Positions 17,196 through 26,337 of a stretch of DNA of 64,000 nt are shown here, one piece after another. Numbering within the stretch: position 1 is the first letter of the stretch; every line of letters begins with the position of its first letter. Source of the DNA: Roseomonas gilardii subsp. gilardii. GTDB lineage: Bacteria > Pseudomonadota > Alphaproteobacteria > Acetobacterales > Acetobacteraceae. The stretch lies in NCBI RefSeq assembly GCF_023078375.1, contig NZ_CP095555.1:62001-126000 (forward strand). The letters are read 5' to 3'. The notes under the pieces were generated by a model, which worked only from the letters and a program-made list of their open reading frames with translations, searched no databases and was not told where the DNA came from. Both the position numbers and the translations under genes were made by a program.

Positions 17196-18243
17196 AGTCT
17201 GTCAGGTTCAAATAGAAGCATAGCCGGCATGGCGGAGGTATGCGGCGCATTCGTCGGCGGTGAAGGTCAAGAGCAAGTCGCCGATCTTGCGCCAGGTGGC
17301 ATCGATGGAGCGTTCATCGGCCTTTCGCAGGAGGGTCTTGAGCTTGGCGAAGACCATCTCGATCGGGTTGAGGTCGGGGCTGTAGGGCGGCAGGAAGAGC
17401 AGCCTGGCACCGACGCTCCGGATCGCATCGCGGGCTGGTTTTCCCTTATGACTGCCAAGGTTGTCGGCGATGACGATGTCTCGCGGCCCGAGGGTCGGCA
17501 GCAGGAACTGTCGCACCCATGCTGTGAAGGACAAGCCGTTGATCGGTCCGTCGATGACGCAGGGGGCGACGATGCGATCGTGCCGCAATCCGGCCAGGAA
17601 CGTCAGCGTCTTCCAGTGCCCGTGCGGCACCTTGGCCAGGAGCGGCGCCCCGCGCAGGCTCCAGCCTCGTGTGCGGGTCATGTTGGTCTTCACCCATGTC
17701 TCGTCAATGAAGACCAGGCGGGCCGGATCAAACCGATGTTGACGGGTCCGCCAACGGGCCCTCAGACGCGCCAGGCTCGGCCGTTCCGTCTCGCTTGCCA
17801 GCAAAGTTTTTTTTGAAGGTGAGGCCTTGGCGGCGCATAAAACGCCAGACCGTGTCATGCGACACGTCGATGCCGCCGGCCTTCAGGTCGGCGGCAAGTG
17901 CCCGCACGGTCCAATCCGACTTCGCCGCAAGGCGGCTGGTCAATGCTTCGGTCGCATCCAGCAGTCTCGGCCGACGATTGCCCCCCACCTTGCGGGCCGC
18001 CAGACCATGCCCGGATCGGGCAAGTTGACCAATCCGTACCGCACTGGCGACCGAGACGCCAAAGCGTTTCGCCGCTTCTCGAACCGTCGACCCACCAGCC
18101 AACGCAGCTGCCACACGGATCCGCAAATCCAGGGAAAGGGCTCGAGCCATCGCCGCTGGCCTCCCATCCAGCAGCCATCTTGAATCACGGCCGCCCCGCG
18201 TCGCAGAAGTCAATTCTCGATTCAGAAACAATCTGACAGACTC
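17195..18243 (-). mobile_element. Complete IS630-family insertion sequence
   Basis: The 1049-base element is bounded by inverted repeats that begin GAGTCTGTCAG at both ends (14 bases with one mismatch) and flanked by TA on each side (17193-17194 and 18244-18245), the IS630 target duplication. It carries one transposase gene in two frames. It is inserted at the last codon boundary of the MFS gene without altering that protein. Confidence 0.88.
17208..18150 (-). CDS. IS630-family transposase made from two frames
   Basis: The 5' frame starts at 18150 (MARALSLDLRIRVAAALAGG) with the helix-turn-helix part and reads to LTFKKNFAG. The 3' frame carries the DDE core: RLVFIDETWVKTNMTR, VIADNLGSHKGKP and FLPPYSPDLNPIEMVFAKLK. 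They overlap at a run of eight A on the coding strand (17807-17814), where LTFKK in frame one joins KTLLASE in frame two. IS630 elements commonly use such a slippery run for programmed frameshifting, so the gene is probably functional rather than broken. Confidence 0.82.
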
Positions 18244-18257
18244 TAGGCCGGATGTCA

Positions 18258-18286
18258 GTCTGAGGTGGGGTGGCTCTGCCTCAGAC
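18258..18286. terminator. Hairpin, possible displaced terminator of the MFS gene
   Basis: GTCTGAGG and CCTCAGAC form a perfect 8-bp stem with a 13-base loop, extendable by TCA/TTGA. It lies 13 bases beyond the right end of the IS630 element, where it would have directly followed the MFS stop codon before the insertion. No long T run follows, so terminator function is uncertain. Confidence 0.4.
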
Positions 18287-18428
18287 TTGATGTGGCGGGC
18301 GGCCCTGAGCGGCATCTGTGCACCAAGCTCAGGGTTGCCGATGGAGCGGGCGGTCTGGATGATGCTGGAAGCGGTCATGCTTCGCAGTAGCAGTGATCGG
18401 CTTGATCACGCCGGACAACGCCGCATTG

Positions 18429-19226
18429 TCACCGTGGCACCAAGTCACCGGACGAAGTTTCGGTAAGCCTGAGATCGTCCAGTGATAGCTTGAGACGTGG
18501 GATTTTGGGCCAGAGAGCGAAAGTCCTCAGCTCTGCGGCAATCGCGGCTGACGATCGTGCATTCAGGGATCGCTGCTCGTGCCAGATCTCCACAATGCTG
18601 CCATTGTGGCTTAGACCGAGGCCGTGTTCCCAATACGAGATGTATGTGATGCCTTCATCAGCGGCGTAAGCCTGCCCTATGCCGGCAGATTGATCACGGG
18701 CGTACTCCCAGTTGTTCGGCCGCATAGCGACAGAACCGTCCAGGGAGGGCCGGATGGCCATGCCGGTCAGCAGGCTCAGGGCACGTTGGTCCAGCGGACG
18801 GTACGACGCTACTCCCAGACCGCCATCTTCCTGAGGTGTGATGGCGGCGATCAGGTGCTCGCCTCGCTGTAGCGTGACGATCTCCTGACTCAGATCCACC
18901 GTGCGTAGAGACAAACACCAGTCCTCTGTGCCAATATCCAACACCGCCTTATCCGACATGCCCCGACCCAACTCTTCTGCCAGACGTGACCAAGCTGGTT
19001 CGAAGGTTTGCCAGGTCGGCGATGAAGCTGCGTGCTCCTGGAGCAGGCGCAGCAACACTTCGGGTGGCAGATCGGCTGCCATCGGCATTGGTACAGGCAG
19101 ATATGCGTCCGGGATGCCGTACTGCTCGCGGTAGTCTCTCTCGAGACGGAGCAGAACAAATTCATCGTTGTTCAAGCAACCTCCTGTTCGGCGTATTGCG
19201 GCGCGTAAAGAATAATCGCTTCTCAC
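18429..19226 (-). CDS. Uncharacterised protein, about 247-265 residues
   Basis: No family is recognised. The protein is soluble and mixed in composition, with segments VLLRLERDYREQYGIPDAYL, SRLAEELGRGMSDKAVLDIGTEDWCLS and YISYWEHGLGLSHNGSIVEIWHEQ. Two starts are possible: GTG at 19226, which overlaps the TAG stop of the MocR gene by one base, or TTG at 19175, four bases after a perfect AGGAGG (19180-19185). Its GC content is slightly lower than its neighbours. The overlap with the MocR gene suggests co-transcription. Confidence 0.55.
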   Translation of the reverse strand: MRSDYSLRAAIRRTGGCLNNDEFVLLRLERDYREQYGIPDAYLPVPMPMAADLPPEVLLRLLQEHAASSPTWQTFEPAWSRLAEELGRGMSDKAVLDIGTEDWCLSLRTVDLSQEIVTLQRGEHLIAAITPQEDGGLGVASYRPLDQRALSLLTGMAIRPSLDGSVAMRPNNWEYARDQSAGIGQAYAADEGITYISYWEHGLGLSHNGSIVEIWHEQRSLNARSSAAIAAELRTFALWPKIPRLKLSLDDLRLTETSSGDLVPR

Positions 19227-20638
19227 TAGCTAGGCTGGACATCGCGCCAGAACGCCAACAAACGTGGGTCACTGGCATGCGCGACGTTGATCCGAAAGGC
19301 GGCGGTACCTGCCTGGCGATCTGGTCGGAATACAGTGCTGGGTGCGAGAAAGATGCTGCGCTCGGCTGCCATCCGGCATAGTCGCGCCTCATCAGTGCCT
19401 GGTGGCATTTCAAGCCAAAGGTAGAAGCCGCGATCCACAGGCGCAGCCACCGGCAGACCAAGGGCGTGCAGTTCGTCCAGAGCCTGCGCCGTCGCCGCCT
19501 CCACGCGAGTTTGCAGCCGGCGTAGGTGCCGTCGATAGTGGCCGCCGGCAATCAGGCCAAAGACTTGCCGCTCGACATGGTCGGAGGTCGCAACCGCGGT
19601 CAGTAGTTTGATATCCGCCAGCGCATCCGCCAGCGCCGGTTGAGCGGCGACATATCCGACTCTCAATGAGGCAGAAAGCGTTTTGGAGAAGGTTCCGACG
19701 TAAAGCACGCGGTTCAACTGGTCGAATCCTGCCAGGCGGGGCCTGGTTGCCGGCAGGATATCGGCGAAGGGGTCGTCCTCCACGATATGGAAGCCGTGGC
19801 GCTCAGCCGTCAGTAGTAATCCGTAGGCAGTGGGCAATGACAGCGTTCCAGCCGTGGGATTATGTGCCAGCGACTGGGTGAAGAAGACCTTGGGTCGTTC
19901 GGTAGCGAGTTTTTCCTCCAGATCCATCAGGTCGGGACCGTCAGCCAAGCGCCGGATACCGACCACCCTCACCTTGCTCAGCCGAAGCTTGCCGAAAAGC
20001 GGGTAATAGCCCGGATCATCAACGAAGGCGGTGTCGCCCGGCTCCAGCAGGTGCCGCATGATCAGGTCGAGAGCGTGGTTGGCGCCGTGCGTCATCAGCA
20101 CCTGCTTCGGAGCACAACGGATGCCGCGCTCGGTCAGCGACAAGGCGATGTGCTCGCGCAGTGGCCCGAATCCCCAGGAACTGCCATAGCCGTGTTCGAC
20201 CGCCTTGCCACGTAACAGGTTGGCGCGTCCGAACTGCACACCGATTTCCGAACCTTCCATCCAGCAGGCCGGTGGACGGCCGTCGCCTGGCCTCAGTTCA
20301 TAGTGCTGGTCGAGTTGCTCGCGTAGCAGGGAGACGAGGTCCAACGCCTCCACAACATGTTTTCGGGGCTGGGCGGCCTGGGCCGACGGCTTGCTCCGGA
20401 CGTAGTAGCCAGAGCCCGGCCGTGCCTCGATCCGTCCCAAGGCCACCAGGCTATCGTAGGCCTCCGCCATGGTGTTCTTGGATACGCGATGCTCGAGGGC
20501 CGCTTTGCGGATCGAGGCCAGGCGGTCGCCAGACTGCAGGGCACCCTCGTCGATGCGAAGAGACACTGCCCGGACGATAGCCTCGACACGGGATATGGGG
20601 TGATCGTTCCCCCGAAATTGACCCAGTGATTCTACCAT
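19226..20638 (-). CDS. MocR-type regulator (GntR winged helix fused to PLP aminotransferase domain)
   Basis: This 470-residue protein has an N-terminal GntR domain (IVRAVSLRIDEGALQSGDRLASIRKAALEHRVSKNTMAEAYDSLVALGRI) and a fold-type I aminotransferase domain (MTHGANHALDLIMRHLLEPGDTAFVDDPGYY, HIVEDDPFADI and the PLP lysine in YVGTFSKTLSASLRVGY). MocR proteins sense amines or amino acids through the cofactor and activate or repress neighbours. It is divergent from mvaA with a 194-base gap and is the obvious candidate regulator of that operon, which is odd because mevalonate is not an amine. Confidence 0.85.
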   Translation of the reverse strand: MVESLGQFRGNDHPISRVEAIVRAVSLRIDEGALQSGDRLASIRKAALEHRVSKNTMAEAYDSLVALGRIEARPGSGYYVRSKPSAQAAQPRKHVVEALDLVSLLREQLDQHYELRPGDGRPPACWMEGSEIGVQFGRANLLRGKAVEHGYGSSWGFGPLREHIALSLTERGIRCAPKQVLMTHGANHALDLIMRHLLEPGDTAFVDDPGYYPLFGKLRLSKVRVVGIRRLADGPDLMDLEEKLATERPKVFFTQSLAHNPTAGTLSLPTAYGLLLTAERHGFHIVEDDPFADILPATRPRLAGFDQLNRVLYVGTFSKTLSASLRVGYVAAQPALADALADIKLLTAVATSDHVERQVFGLIAGGHYRRHLRRLQTRVEAATAQALDELHALGLPVAAPVDRGFYLWLEMPPGTDEARLCRMAAERSIFLAPSTVFRPDRQAGTAAFRINVAHASDPRLLAFWRDVQPS

Positions 20639-20832
20639 GACAGTCCTGACATGATGGTCGCCAACCGTCCCTTGTTCCAGAAATCGTCCTGGGACAGCTT
20701 TATAACCATACCGCCAGCAGAATGGCGGCGAAAGAACCATGGGGGAGGTCCGAGGCGCGTTGACGCACCCTTGCCCATGGCCGTGTTCAAGGCCTGCCGG
20801 CCATCACGCCGGCGACAGATGCTAGGGTGATC

Positions 20833-22125
20833 ATGTCGAGCCAGCTTCCCAACGCACCGCGCAACGCCCGCATCAGCGGGTTCCACAAGATGTCGGCTGA
20901 AGAGCGATTGGCTCAGGTCGCGGCCTTCGCCGGGCTCGATGCCGCCATGACGGGGCAGCTTGGCAAAGCCGGCAACATCGACCCGCATCTGGCCGACCAC
21001 ATGATCGAGAACGTCATCTCGACAATCAGCATCCCCGTTGGCATCGCCACGAACGTGAAAGTCGATGGTCGCGACGTGCTGGTCCCGATGGCGACCGAAG
21101 AGTCCTCGGTGGTCGCGGCGGTCTGCAACTCGGCCCGCCAGTGCTATGACGCCGGCGGCTTCATCACGTCCATGTCCGGTATGGACATGATCGCGCAGAT
21201 CCAGATGGTCGGCGTTCCCAACCCCGAGGACGCCCGCATCCGCATCCTGGAGCGCAAGGATGAGATCGCCGCGATCTGTAACGATTGCGACCCCATGCTG
21301 CTCAAGCTGGGTGGTGGCTTCCGCGACGTCGAGGTCCGCCTGATCGACAGCAAGAGCGGCCCAATGGTGGTCACCCATATCGTCGTCGACACACGTGATG
21401 CCATGGGCGCCAATGCGGTCAATACGATGGCCGAGCGGCTGGCTCCGAGAATCGAGGCCTGGGGTGGCGGCAAGGTCTATCTCCGGATCCTGTCCAACCT
21501 TGCCGACCGCCGCCTGGCACGAGCACGCGCCGTCTGGCCAGTTGAGGCGATCGGTGGCTCTGCCGTGCGAGACGGCATGATCTCCGCCTACCACTTCGCC
21601 GAAGCGGACCCCTACCGTGCCTCGACCCACAACAAAGGCATCATGAATGGCATCTCCGCCGTGGTGCTGGCCACGGGCAACGATACCCGGGCCGTAGAGG
21701 CCGGCGCCCACACCTATGCCGCCCGAAAGGGACGCTACACCAGCCTGACCAGCTGGGAATCCGACCAAGATGGCAATCTCGTCGGCACGATCGAGCTACC
21801 GCTGGCCGTGGGCCTCATCGGCGGCGCAACCAAGATCCATCCTACCGCCCAGGCCTGCCTCAAAATTCTGGGTGTGACGTCAGCCGAGGAGCTTGCGCGC
21901 ATCATGGCCGCCATCGGCTTGGCCCAGAACTTCGGTGCGATGAAGGCGCTGGCCACCGTCGGCATCCAGCAGGGTCATATGTCGCTGCATGCCAACAACG
22001 TGGCCATTGCGGTTGGTGCGGTCGGAGAGGAAGTGGCGAGGCTGGCGAGGATCCTGATCGAGAAGAAACAAGTCCGCCAGGACGTTGCCCTGGCCGAACT
22101 GGCCAAGCTACGTGGGGAGAAATGA
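20833..22125 (+). CDS. mvaA: Degradative (class II) 3-hydroxy-3-methylglutaryl-CoA reductase
   Basis: This 430-residue enzyme matches the Pseudomonas mevalonii type: MIENVIST, VLVPMATEESSVVAA (catalytic Glu near 90), STHNKGIMNGI (Lys268), ATGNDTRAVEAG (Asp284) and GHMSLHANN (catalytic His) are all present. It catalyses NAD-dependent oxidation of mevalonate with CoA to HMG-CoA when used for growth. The length and missing N-terminal membrane anchor fit class II. The ATG at 20833 follows AGGGTG. Linkage to an HMG-CoA lyase and two transport genes shows a catabolic role; no mevalonate-pathway kinase is nearby. Confidence 0.93.
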   Translation: MSSQLPNAPRNARISGFHKMSAEERLAQVAAFAGLDAAMTGQLGKAGNIDPHLADHMIENVISTISIPVGIATNVKVDGRDVLVPMATEESSVVAAVCNSARQCYDAGGFITSMSGMDMIAQIQMVGVPNPEDARIRILERKDEIAAICNDCDPMLLKLGGGFRDVEVRLIDSKSGPMVVTHIVVDTRDAMGANAVNTMAERLAPRIEAWGGGKVYLRILSNLADRRLARARAVWPVEAIGGSAVRDGMISAYHFAEADPYRASTHNKGIMNGISAVVLATGNDTRAVEAGAHTYAARKGRYTSLTSWESDQDGNLVGTIELPLAVGLIGGATKIHPTAQACLKILGVTSAEELARIMAAIGLAQNFGAMKALATVGIQQGHMSLHANNVAIAVGAVGEEVARLARILIEKKQVRQDVALAELAKLRGEK

Positions 22126-22129
22126 GACC

Positions 22130-22612
22130 ATGGATGCACACCCCCTCCGTGCCACCGCTCCGTCCGGTGCCAGGCCGGACGGTGCCGCATGGCCCTACGC
22201 GGAGGTCTGGGGCGACACCGTTGTTCTGAAGGATCTGGGGAAGTCGGTGGTGATCGGTGCGCTCATCGCGCTGGCGTGCTACTTCGGCGCTCGTTGGATC
22301 CTGTCGGGCTTCGTTGCCACGCCGCAAATCGCCAAGACCTATGCGATGCTCTTCGGGCTGATCGGCTGCATCATTGCCGGCGCGGTGTGTGCCCGGCTGT
22401 TCGTGCCCAAGCGTGATCTCAGCGAACAGGCGCATGACGACGCCTGGCGGGAGGCGACATTGGAAAAACTGGCGATGGAAGCGCAAGGACTTGGCCGCAT
22501 CGCCGATCTGCCTGCTAGCGTGCAGGCAGAGATGCATGAACTCGGTCTCTACGACAGCTTCGTGCGGTACGAGGCGAAGCTTACGACCCAGGCAGAAGGG
22601 GCCCGGGTATGA
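22130..22612 (+). CDS. Small membrane protein of the mevalonate operon (possible TctB-like subunit)
   Basis: This 160-residue protein has a 30-residue soluble start, two hydrophobic helices (VVIGALIALACYFGARWIL and AMLFGLIGCIIAGAVCARLF) and a charged C-terminal tail. It starts 4 bases after the mvaA stop and overlaps the next gene by 4 bases (ATGA), so the three genes are translationally coupled. Its place before a large TctA-like permease suggests a small accessory subunit. No sequence motif proves this. Confidence 0.65.
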   Translation: MDAHPLRATAPSGARPDGAAWPYAEVWGDTVVLKDLGKSVVIGALIALACYFGARWILSGFVATPQIAKTYAMLFGLIGCIIAGAVCARLFVPKRDLSEQAHDDAWREATLEKLAMEAQGLGRIADLPASVQAEMHELGLYDSFVRYEAKLTTQAEGARV

Positions 22613-23997
22613 CCGGCGACCTGGTTATGGAGATCGTGACCGCGGTTGCCATGGGTCTGGCTGGAGCGGTGCTGTTCAGTGCTATCGGCTTGATCTCAGG
22701 CACGGACGAGACGACAACCCTCGCGCCCATCACCCTGCTCATCGTGCTGCTGGGCGTCCCTCCGGTCGGTGTCTTCACGTTCTGGCTTGCCGCCGCCGTG
22801 TCCAAGCACATGACCCATGCGGTGCCGACGGCCTTGCTGGGCATTCCCGGTGACACGCTGGCGGTACCATTGATGCAGCAGGCCACCAGTCTGAGGAACC
22901 TTGGTGTTCCACACATAGCGCTACGCAAGATGATATCGGGTGCCATCATTGCCGCCTTCGTGGCAGTACCACTGGCTGTGCTCTTTGCCGTGCTGCTGGC
23001 ACCTTTCGGTGCAGCTATTACAAGTGCTGCGCCCTGGATCTTCCTCGCTGCGGCGATTCTTGTCGCATACTTCTCGCCTGGCCGTTGGTCGGCTGTTGCC
23101 GCACTCGTTCCCTTCGTGCTGATGATCGTCGCGTTGCAGACACTGACCCGTGGCTACGGGATTAGCCTGTCGGTTAGCTACTTCCTTGGCATCGCCATCG
23201 GACCCCTGGTCGCCGACCTATTTTCGGTGCTGTCGCCCATCGATCGGCCACGCATGCTGCGGGAGAAGCCGCGGAGTTTCGTTCTGGCACCGGACGTGAA
23301 GTCCTGGGGTGGCTACTTCCCCAACCCGTTCCGCGTGCTCGATCCCTCGCAGACTGCCTGGACGGTCGCCACCGCTGCTATCTCCTCAGCCACTTTCGTC
23401 TTCTCGCCGGTGGCAATGACGGTGATGATGGGCGAGGTTGTAGGATCGCGCGTCAAACACGCCTATCACCGATTGACTTCGGTACTGGCGGCCCGCAACG
23501 GAGTGACCGAGGCAACCTATATCGCCGAAGCGCTCATCCCGTTGATTGCCTTCGGCCTGCCGTTATCGCCGGTTGCCGCAGGGCCAGCTGCACCACTGTT
23601 CAACGCTCCGCCGGTCTTTACCATCAACAGTGCCACGGGAGAGATCCATAACCTGCACACCATGATGTCACCCTGGCAGTTCCTCGGCTATGGCATCATC
23701 GCCGTCATTCTGGCGGCCCTGATCGCCTATCCCTTCGCAATGAACTACGCGCGAAGCGCGGCTGCCTTCGTGTCCTACAGGTTGAGCCACGAGGCCATCA
23801 TCGCCACTTTCGTGGGCTTGGTACTGGTGATCGGCGTCTGGGAAGGCGGGCTTCTGGCACTGATGGTCATCCTCGCAGTGGGCTTGGTCGGCGGCACGCT
23901 GTATCGCGTGCTGGGACTGAACACCGGCGTACAGTTCATGTGCTACTACGCCGCGGTTCTTACCGTACCCGGTATCGTCAAGCTGATCGCAGGCTGA
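22609..23997 (+). CDS. TctA-like membrane permease, probable mevalonate uptake
   Basis: This 462-residue protein has ten to twelve hydrophobic helices. Segments such as [16 protein letters not shown] and [17 protein letters not shown] recall the TctA permease, where a related GIPG motif forms part of the substrate path, but similarity is distant. Flanked by mvaA and mvaB, it is the best candidate for the mevalonate (or 3-hydroxy-3-methylglutarate) importer. No periplasmic TctC partner is encoded next to it. Confidence 0.7.
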   Translation: MTGDLVMEIVTAVAMGLAGAVLFSAIGLISGTDETTTLAPITLLIVLLGVPPVGVFTFWLAAAVSKHMTHAVPTALLGIPGDTLAVPLMQQATSLRNLGVPHIALRKMISGAIIAAFVAVPLAVLFAVLLAPFGAAITSAAPWIFLAAAILVAYFSPGRWSAVAALVPFVLMIVALQTLTRGYGISLSVSYFLGIAIGPLVADLFSVLSPIDRPRMLREKPRSFVLAPDVKSWGGYFPNPFRVLDPSQTAWTVATAAISSATFVFSPVAMTVMMGEVVGSRVKHAYHRLTSVLAARNGVTEATYIAEALIPLIAFGLPLSPVAAGPAAPLFNAPPVFTINSATGEIHNLHTMMSPWQFLGYGIIAVILAALIAYPFAMNYARSAAAFVSYRLSHEAIIATFVGLVLVIGVWEGGLLALMVILAVGLVGGTLYRVLGLNTGVQFMCYYAAVLTVPGIVKLIAG

Positions 23998-24001
23998 GAG
24001 C

Positions 24002-24910
24002 ATGAAAGTTCCTCCGACAGTCCGCATTGTGGAGATGGGTCCGCGCGACGGCTTGCAGAACGAGGCGCGGCCGGTTTCCGTCGCCACGCGGATCGCATTG
24101 ATCGAGGCGCTGGCCGATGCCGGGCTGCGCAGCATCGAGGCGGGCAGCTTCGTCTCGCCGAAATGGGTGCCGCAGATGGCCGGCACGGCGGAAGTCCTGG
24201 CCGGGATCGCGCCGCGCCCGGGCGTCGGCCACCCCGTGCTGGTGCCGAACCTGAAGGGGCTGGAAGCGGCGCTGGCCGCCGGGGCGCGGGAGATCGCGGT
24301 CTTCGGCGCGGCCTCGGAAAGCTTCTCGCGCGCCAACATCAACTGCTCCATCGCCGAGAGCCTGGAGCGCTTCGCCCCGGTGGTGGAACAGGCGCTCGCC
24401 GCCGGGCTGCGGGTGCGCGGCTATGTCTCCTGCGTGCTCGGCTGCCCCTACGAAGGCCGGGTGGCGCCGGAGGCGGTGGCGCGCGTCGCGGCGGCGCTGC
24501 ACCGCATGGGCTGCTACGAGATCTCGCTCGGCGACACGATCGGCACGGGCACGCCGCTCGCCGCGCGGCGGATGCTGGAGATCGTGGCGGAGCAGGTGCC
24601 GCTGGAACAGCTGGCGCTGCACTTCCACGACACCTACGGCCAGGCACTGGCGAATATCCTGGCCTGCCTGGAACTCGGTGTCTCGGTGGTGGACAGCGCC
24701 GTGGCCGGGCTGGGCGGCTGCCCCTATGCCAAGGGCGCCTCGGGCAATGTCGCGACCGAGGATGTCGTCTACATGCTCGACGGCATGGGCATCGCGACCG
24801 GTGTGGACCTCGCCCGCCTCGCCGCGGCCGGGCGCATGATCTGCGCCGCGCTGGAACGCGAGCCAGCCTCCAGGGTGGCTCGCGCCCTCGCCGCGCGCGC
24901 TTCGGGATAA
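24002..24910 (+). CDS. mvaB: Hydroxymethylglutaryl-CoA lyase
   Basis: This 302-residue TIM-barrel enzyme has [14 protein letters not shown] (catalytic Arg-Asp), [25 protein letters not shown] (metal-binding His) and the signature [19 protein letters not shown] with the catalytic Cys. It splits HMG-CoA into acetyl-CoA and acetoacetate, completing mevalonate breakdown. It begins 4 bases after the permease stop. Codon use is visibly richer in GCG/CTG than the two transport genes before it, so it may have joined the operon separately. Confidence 0.9.
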   Translation: MKVPPTVRIVEMGPRDGLQNEARPVSVATRIALIEALADAGLRSIEAGSFVSPKWVPQMAGTAEVLAGIAPRPGVGHPVLVPNLKGLEAALAAGAREIAVFGAASESFSRANINCSIAESLERFAPVVEQALAAGLRVRGYVSCVLGCPYEGRVAPEAVARVAAALHRMGCYEISLGDTIGTGTPLAARRMLEIVAEQVPLEQLALHFHDTYGQALANILACLELGVSVVDSAVAGLGGCPYAKGASGNVATEDVVYMLDGMGIATGVDLARLAAAGRMICAALEREPASRVARALAARASG

Positions 24911-25006
24911 GGTTGTACCGTTTGGTTTGATCAATCTGTACATTGACGGGGAAAAACGAATTCCTCAACGTGATGTAGAAAGCATTATTAATATTATGGT
25001 CTATTA

Positions 25007-26194
25007 GTGTCCCGAATCTGAAGTTCACGCCGTTTCGGTAGATGGTGGAGTGTTTCGGACGCAGCATCGTTCGATGCTGGCCAGGATGTCGTCGGCGGAC
25101 TTGGTCCAGCGGAAGGGCTTCGGGTCGGCATTGTGGTGGTCAATAAACCGACTGATGGCGTCCTACAGGGCGGCGACGCTGCGGTGGATGCCTCGCCTGA
25201 TCTGCCGCTCCATGAGGAGTGCGAAGAAGCGCTCAACCTGGTTCAACCAGGAGGAACTGGTGGGCGTCAGGTGGACGTGCCAGCGCAGCCGCCTGGCCAG
25301 CCAACTCCGGACCAGTGGTGCCTTGTGGGTGGCGTAGTTGTCCATGACGAGGTGCACGTCGAGGCCGGACGGCACGGCGGCCTTGATCTCGTCGAGAAAG
25401 CGGCGGAACTCGCTCGCGCGATGGCGCGGGTAGCATTTGCCGTTCACATGGCCGGTGGCGATGTCGAGGGCGGCGAATAGCGATGTGGTGCCATGGCGGG
25501 TGTAGTCGTGACTGCGCCGTGCGGGCTGACCCGGACGCAGCGGCAGCATCGGCTGGCTGCGATCAAGCGCCTGGATCTGGCTCTTCTCATCCACGCAGAG
25601 CACCAAGGCATGCGCGGGTGGCGAGACGTAGAGGCCGACAACGTCGCGTACCTTGGCCACGAAGTCTGGATCGGTCGAGAGCTTGAAGGTTTCCAGCCGG
25701 TGCGGCTGCAGGCCGAAGGCGCGCCAGATGCGCTGGACGGTGGAGACGGACATGCCGGACGCGCGCGCCATGCCGCGTGAGCTCCAGTGTGTCGCATCCG
25801 GTGGCTGGCTCTCCAGCGTGCGCACGATCACCGCCTCGATCCGCTCATCTTCGACCGTCCGTGGTGCACCGGAGCGGGGCTCGTCCCGCAAACCGTCCAG
25901 GCGCTGCCCGGCAAAGCGACGCCGCCACTTGGCAACGGTCGCTGCATCCAAGCCCAGCCGGGCTGCCACCGCCTTGTTCTGCTCGCCCTCGGCGCAGGCC
26001 AGCACGATGCGGGCGCGCGCAGCCAGCGCCTGAGCGGTGCGGCGACGGCTCGCCAGTGCCGAAAGCTCAGCCCGCTCCACTTCACTTAGCTCCAGAGCAA
26101 CCGCGCGACGTCCCATCCCGGCCTCCTGGACTGGCCGGAAACTCTCCCACCTTCCAATAACTGGATACAAGCGCGAACTTCTGGTTCAGCACAA
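25007..26194 (-). mobile_element. IS630-family insertion sequence with inactivated transposase
   Basis: The ends match over about 26 bases with six mismatches (inner halves both GAAGTTC-n-CGC) and sit next to TA dinucleotides at 25005-25006 and 26195-26196, as expected for IS630. The element is about 1.19 kb, differs clearly from the one at 17195, and lies in AT-rich DNA just after mvaB. Confidence 0.72.
25025..26116 (-). pseudogene. IS630-family transposase with premature stop
   Basis: From ATG 26116 (ribosome site GGAGG) the frame carries a Homeodomain-like start ([19 protein letters not shown]), the winged segment [24 protein letters not shown] and the DDE core ([41 protein letters not shown]). 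It stops at TAG 25163-25165 after HRSVAAL. The same frame then resumes as DAISRFIDHHNADPKPFRWTKS and ends at 25025, which is the usual family C-terminus. A single nonsense change therefore removes the last 45 codons. Confidence 0.75.
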
Positions 26195-26337
26195 TAGCAT
26201 CCGGTGCGATTGAGGGCCAGGATGGACCGGCCCTAGCACACAAGTCCACCTATGGCAACAAAGCCCATGTCCTCTTGAACAAGAAATCGGCCTGAATCCA
26301 CAGTGAAATTGGTCTCCTCGTTGACCGGAAGCAACCA

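Noticed and set aside
20833-24910. mvaA as part of isoprenoid synthesis
   Set aside because: No mevalonate kinase or decarboxylase genes are near, and the link to HMG-CoA lyase and uptake genes points to catabolism.
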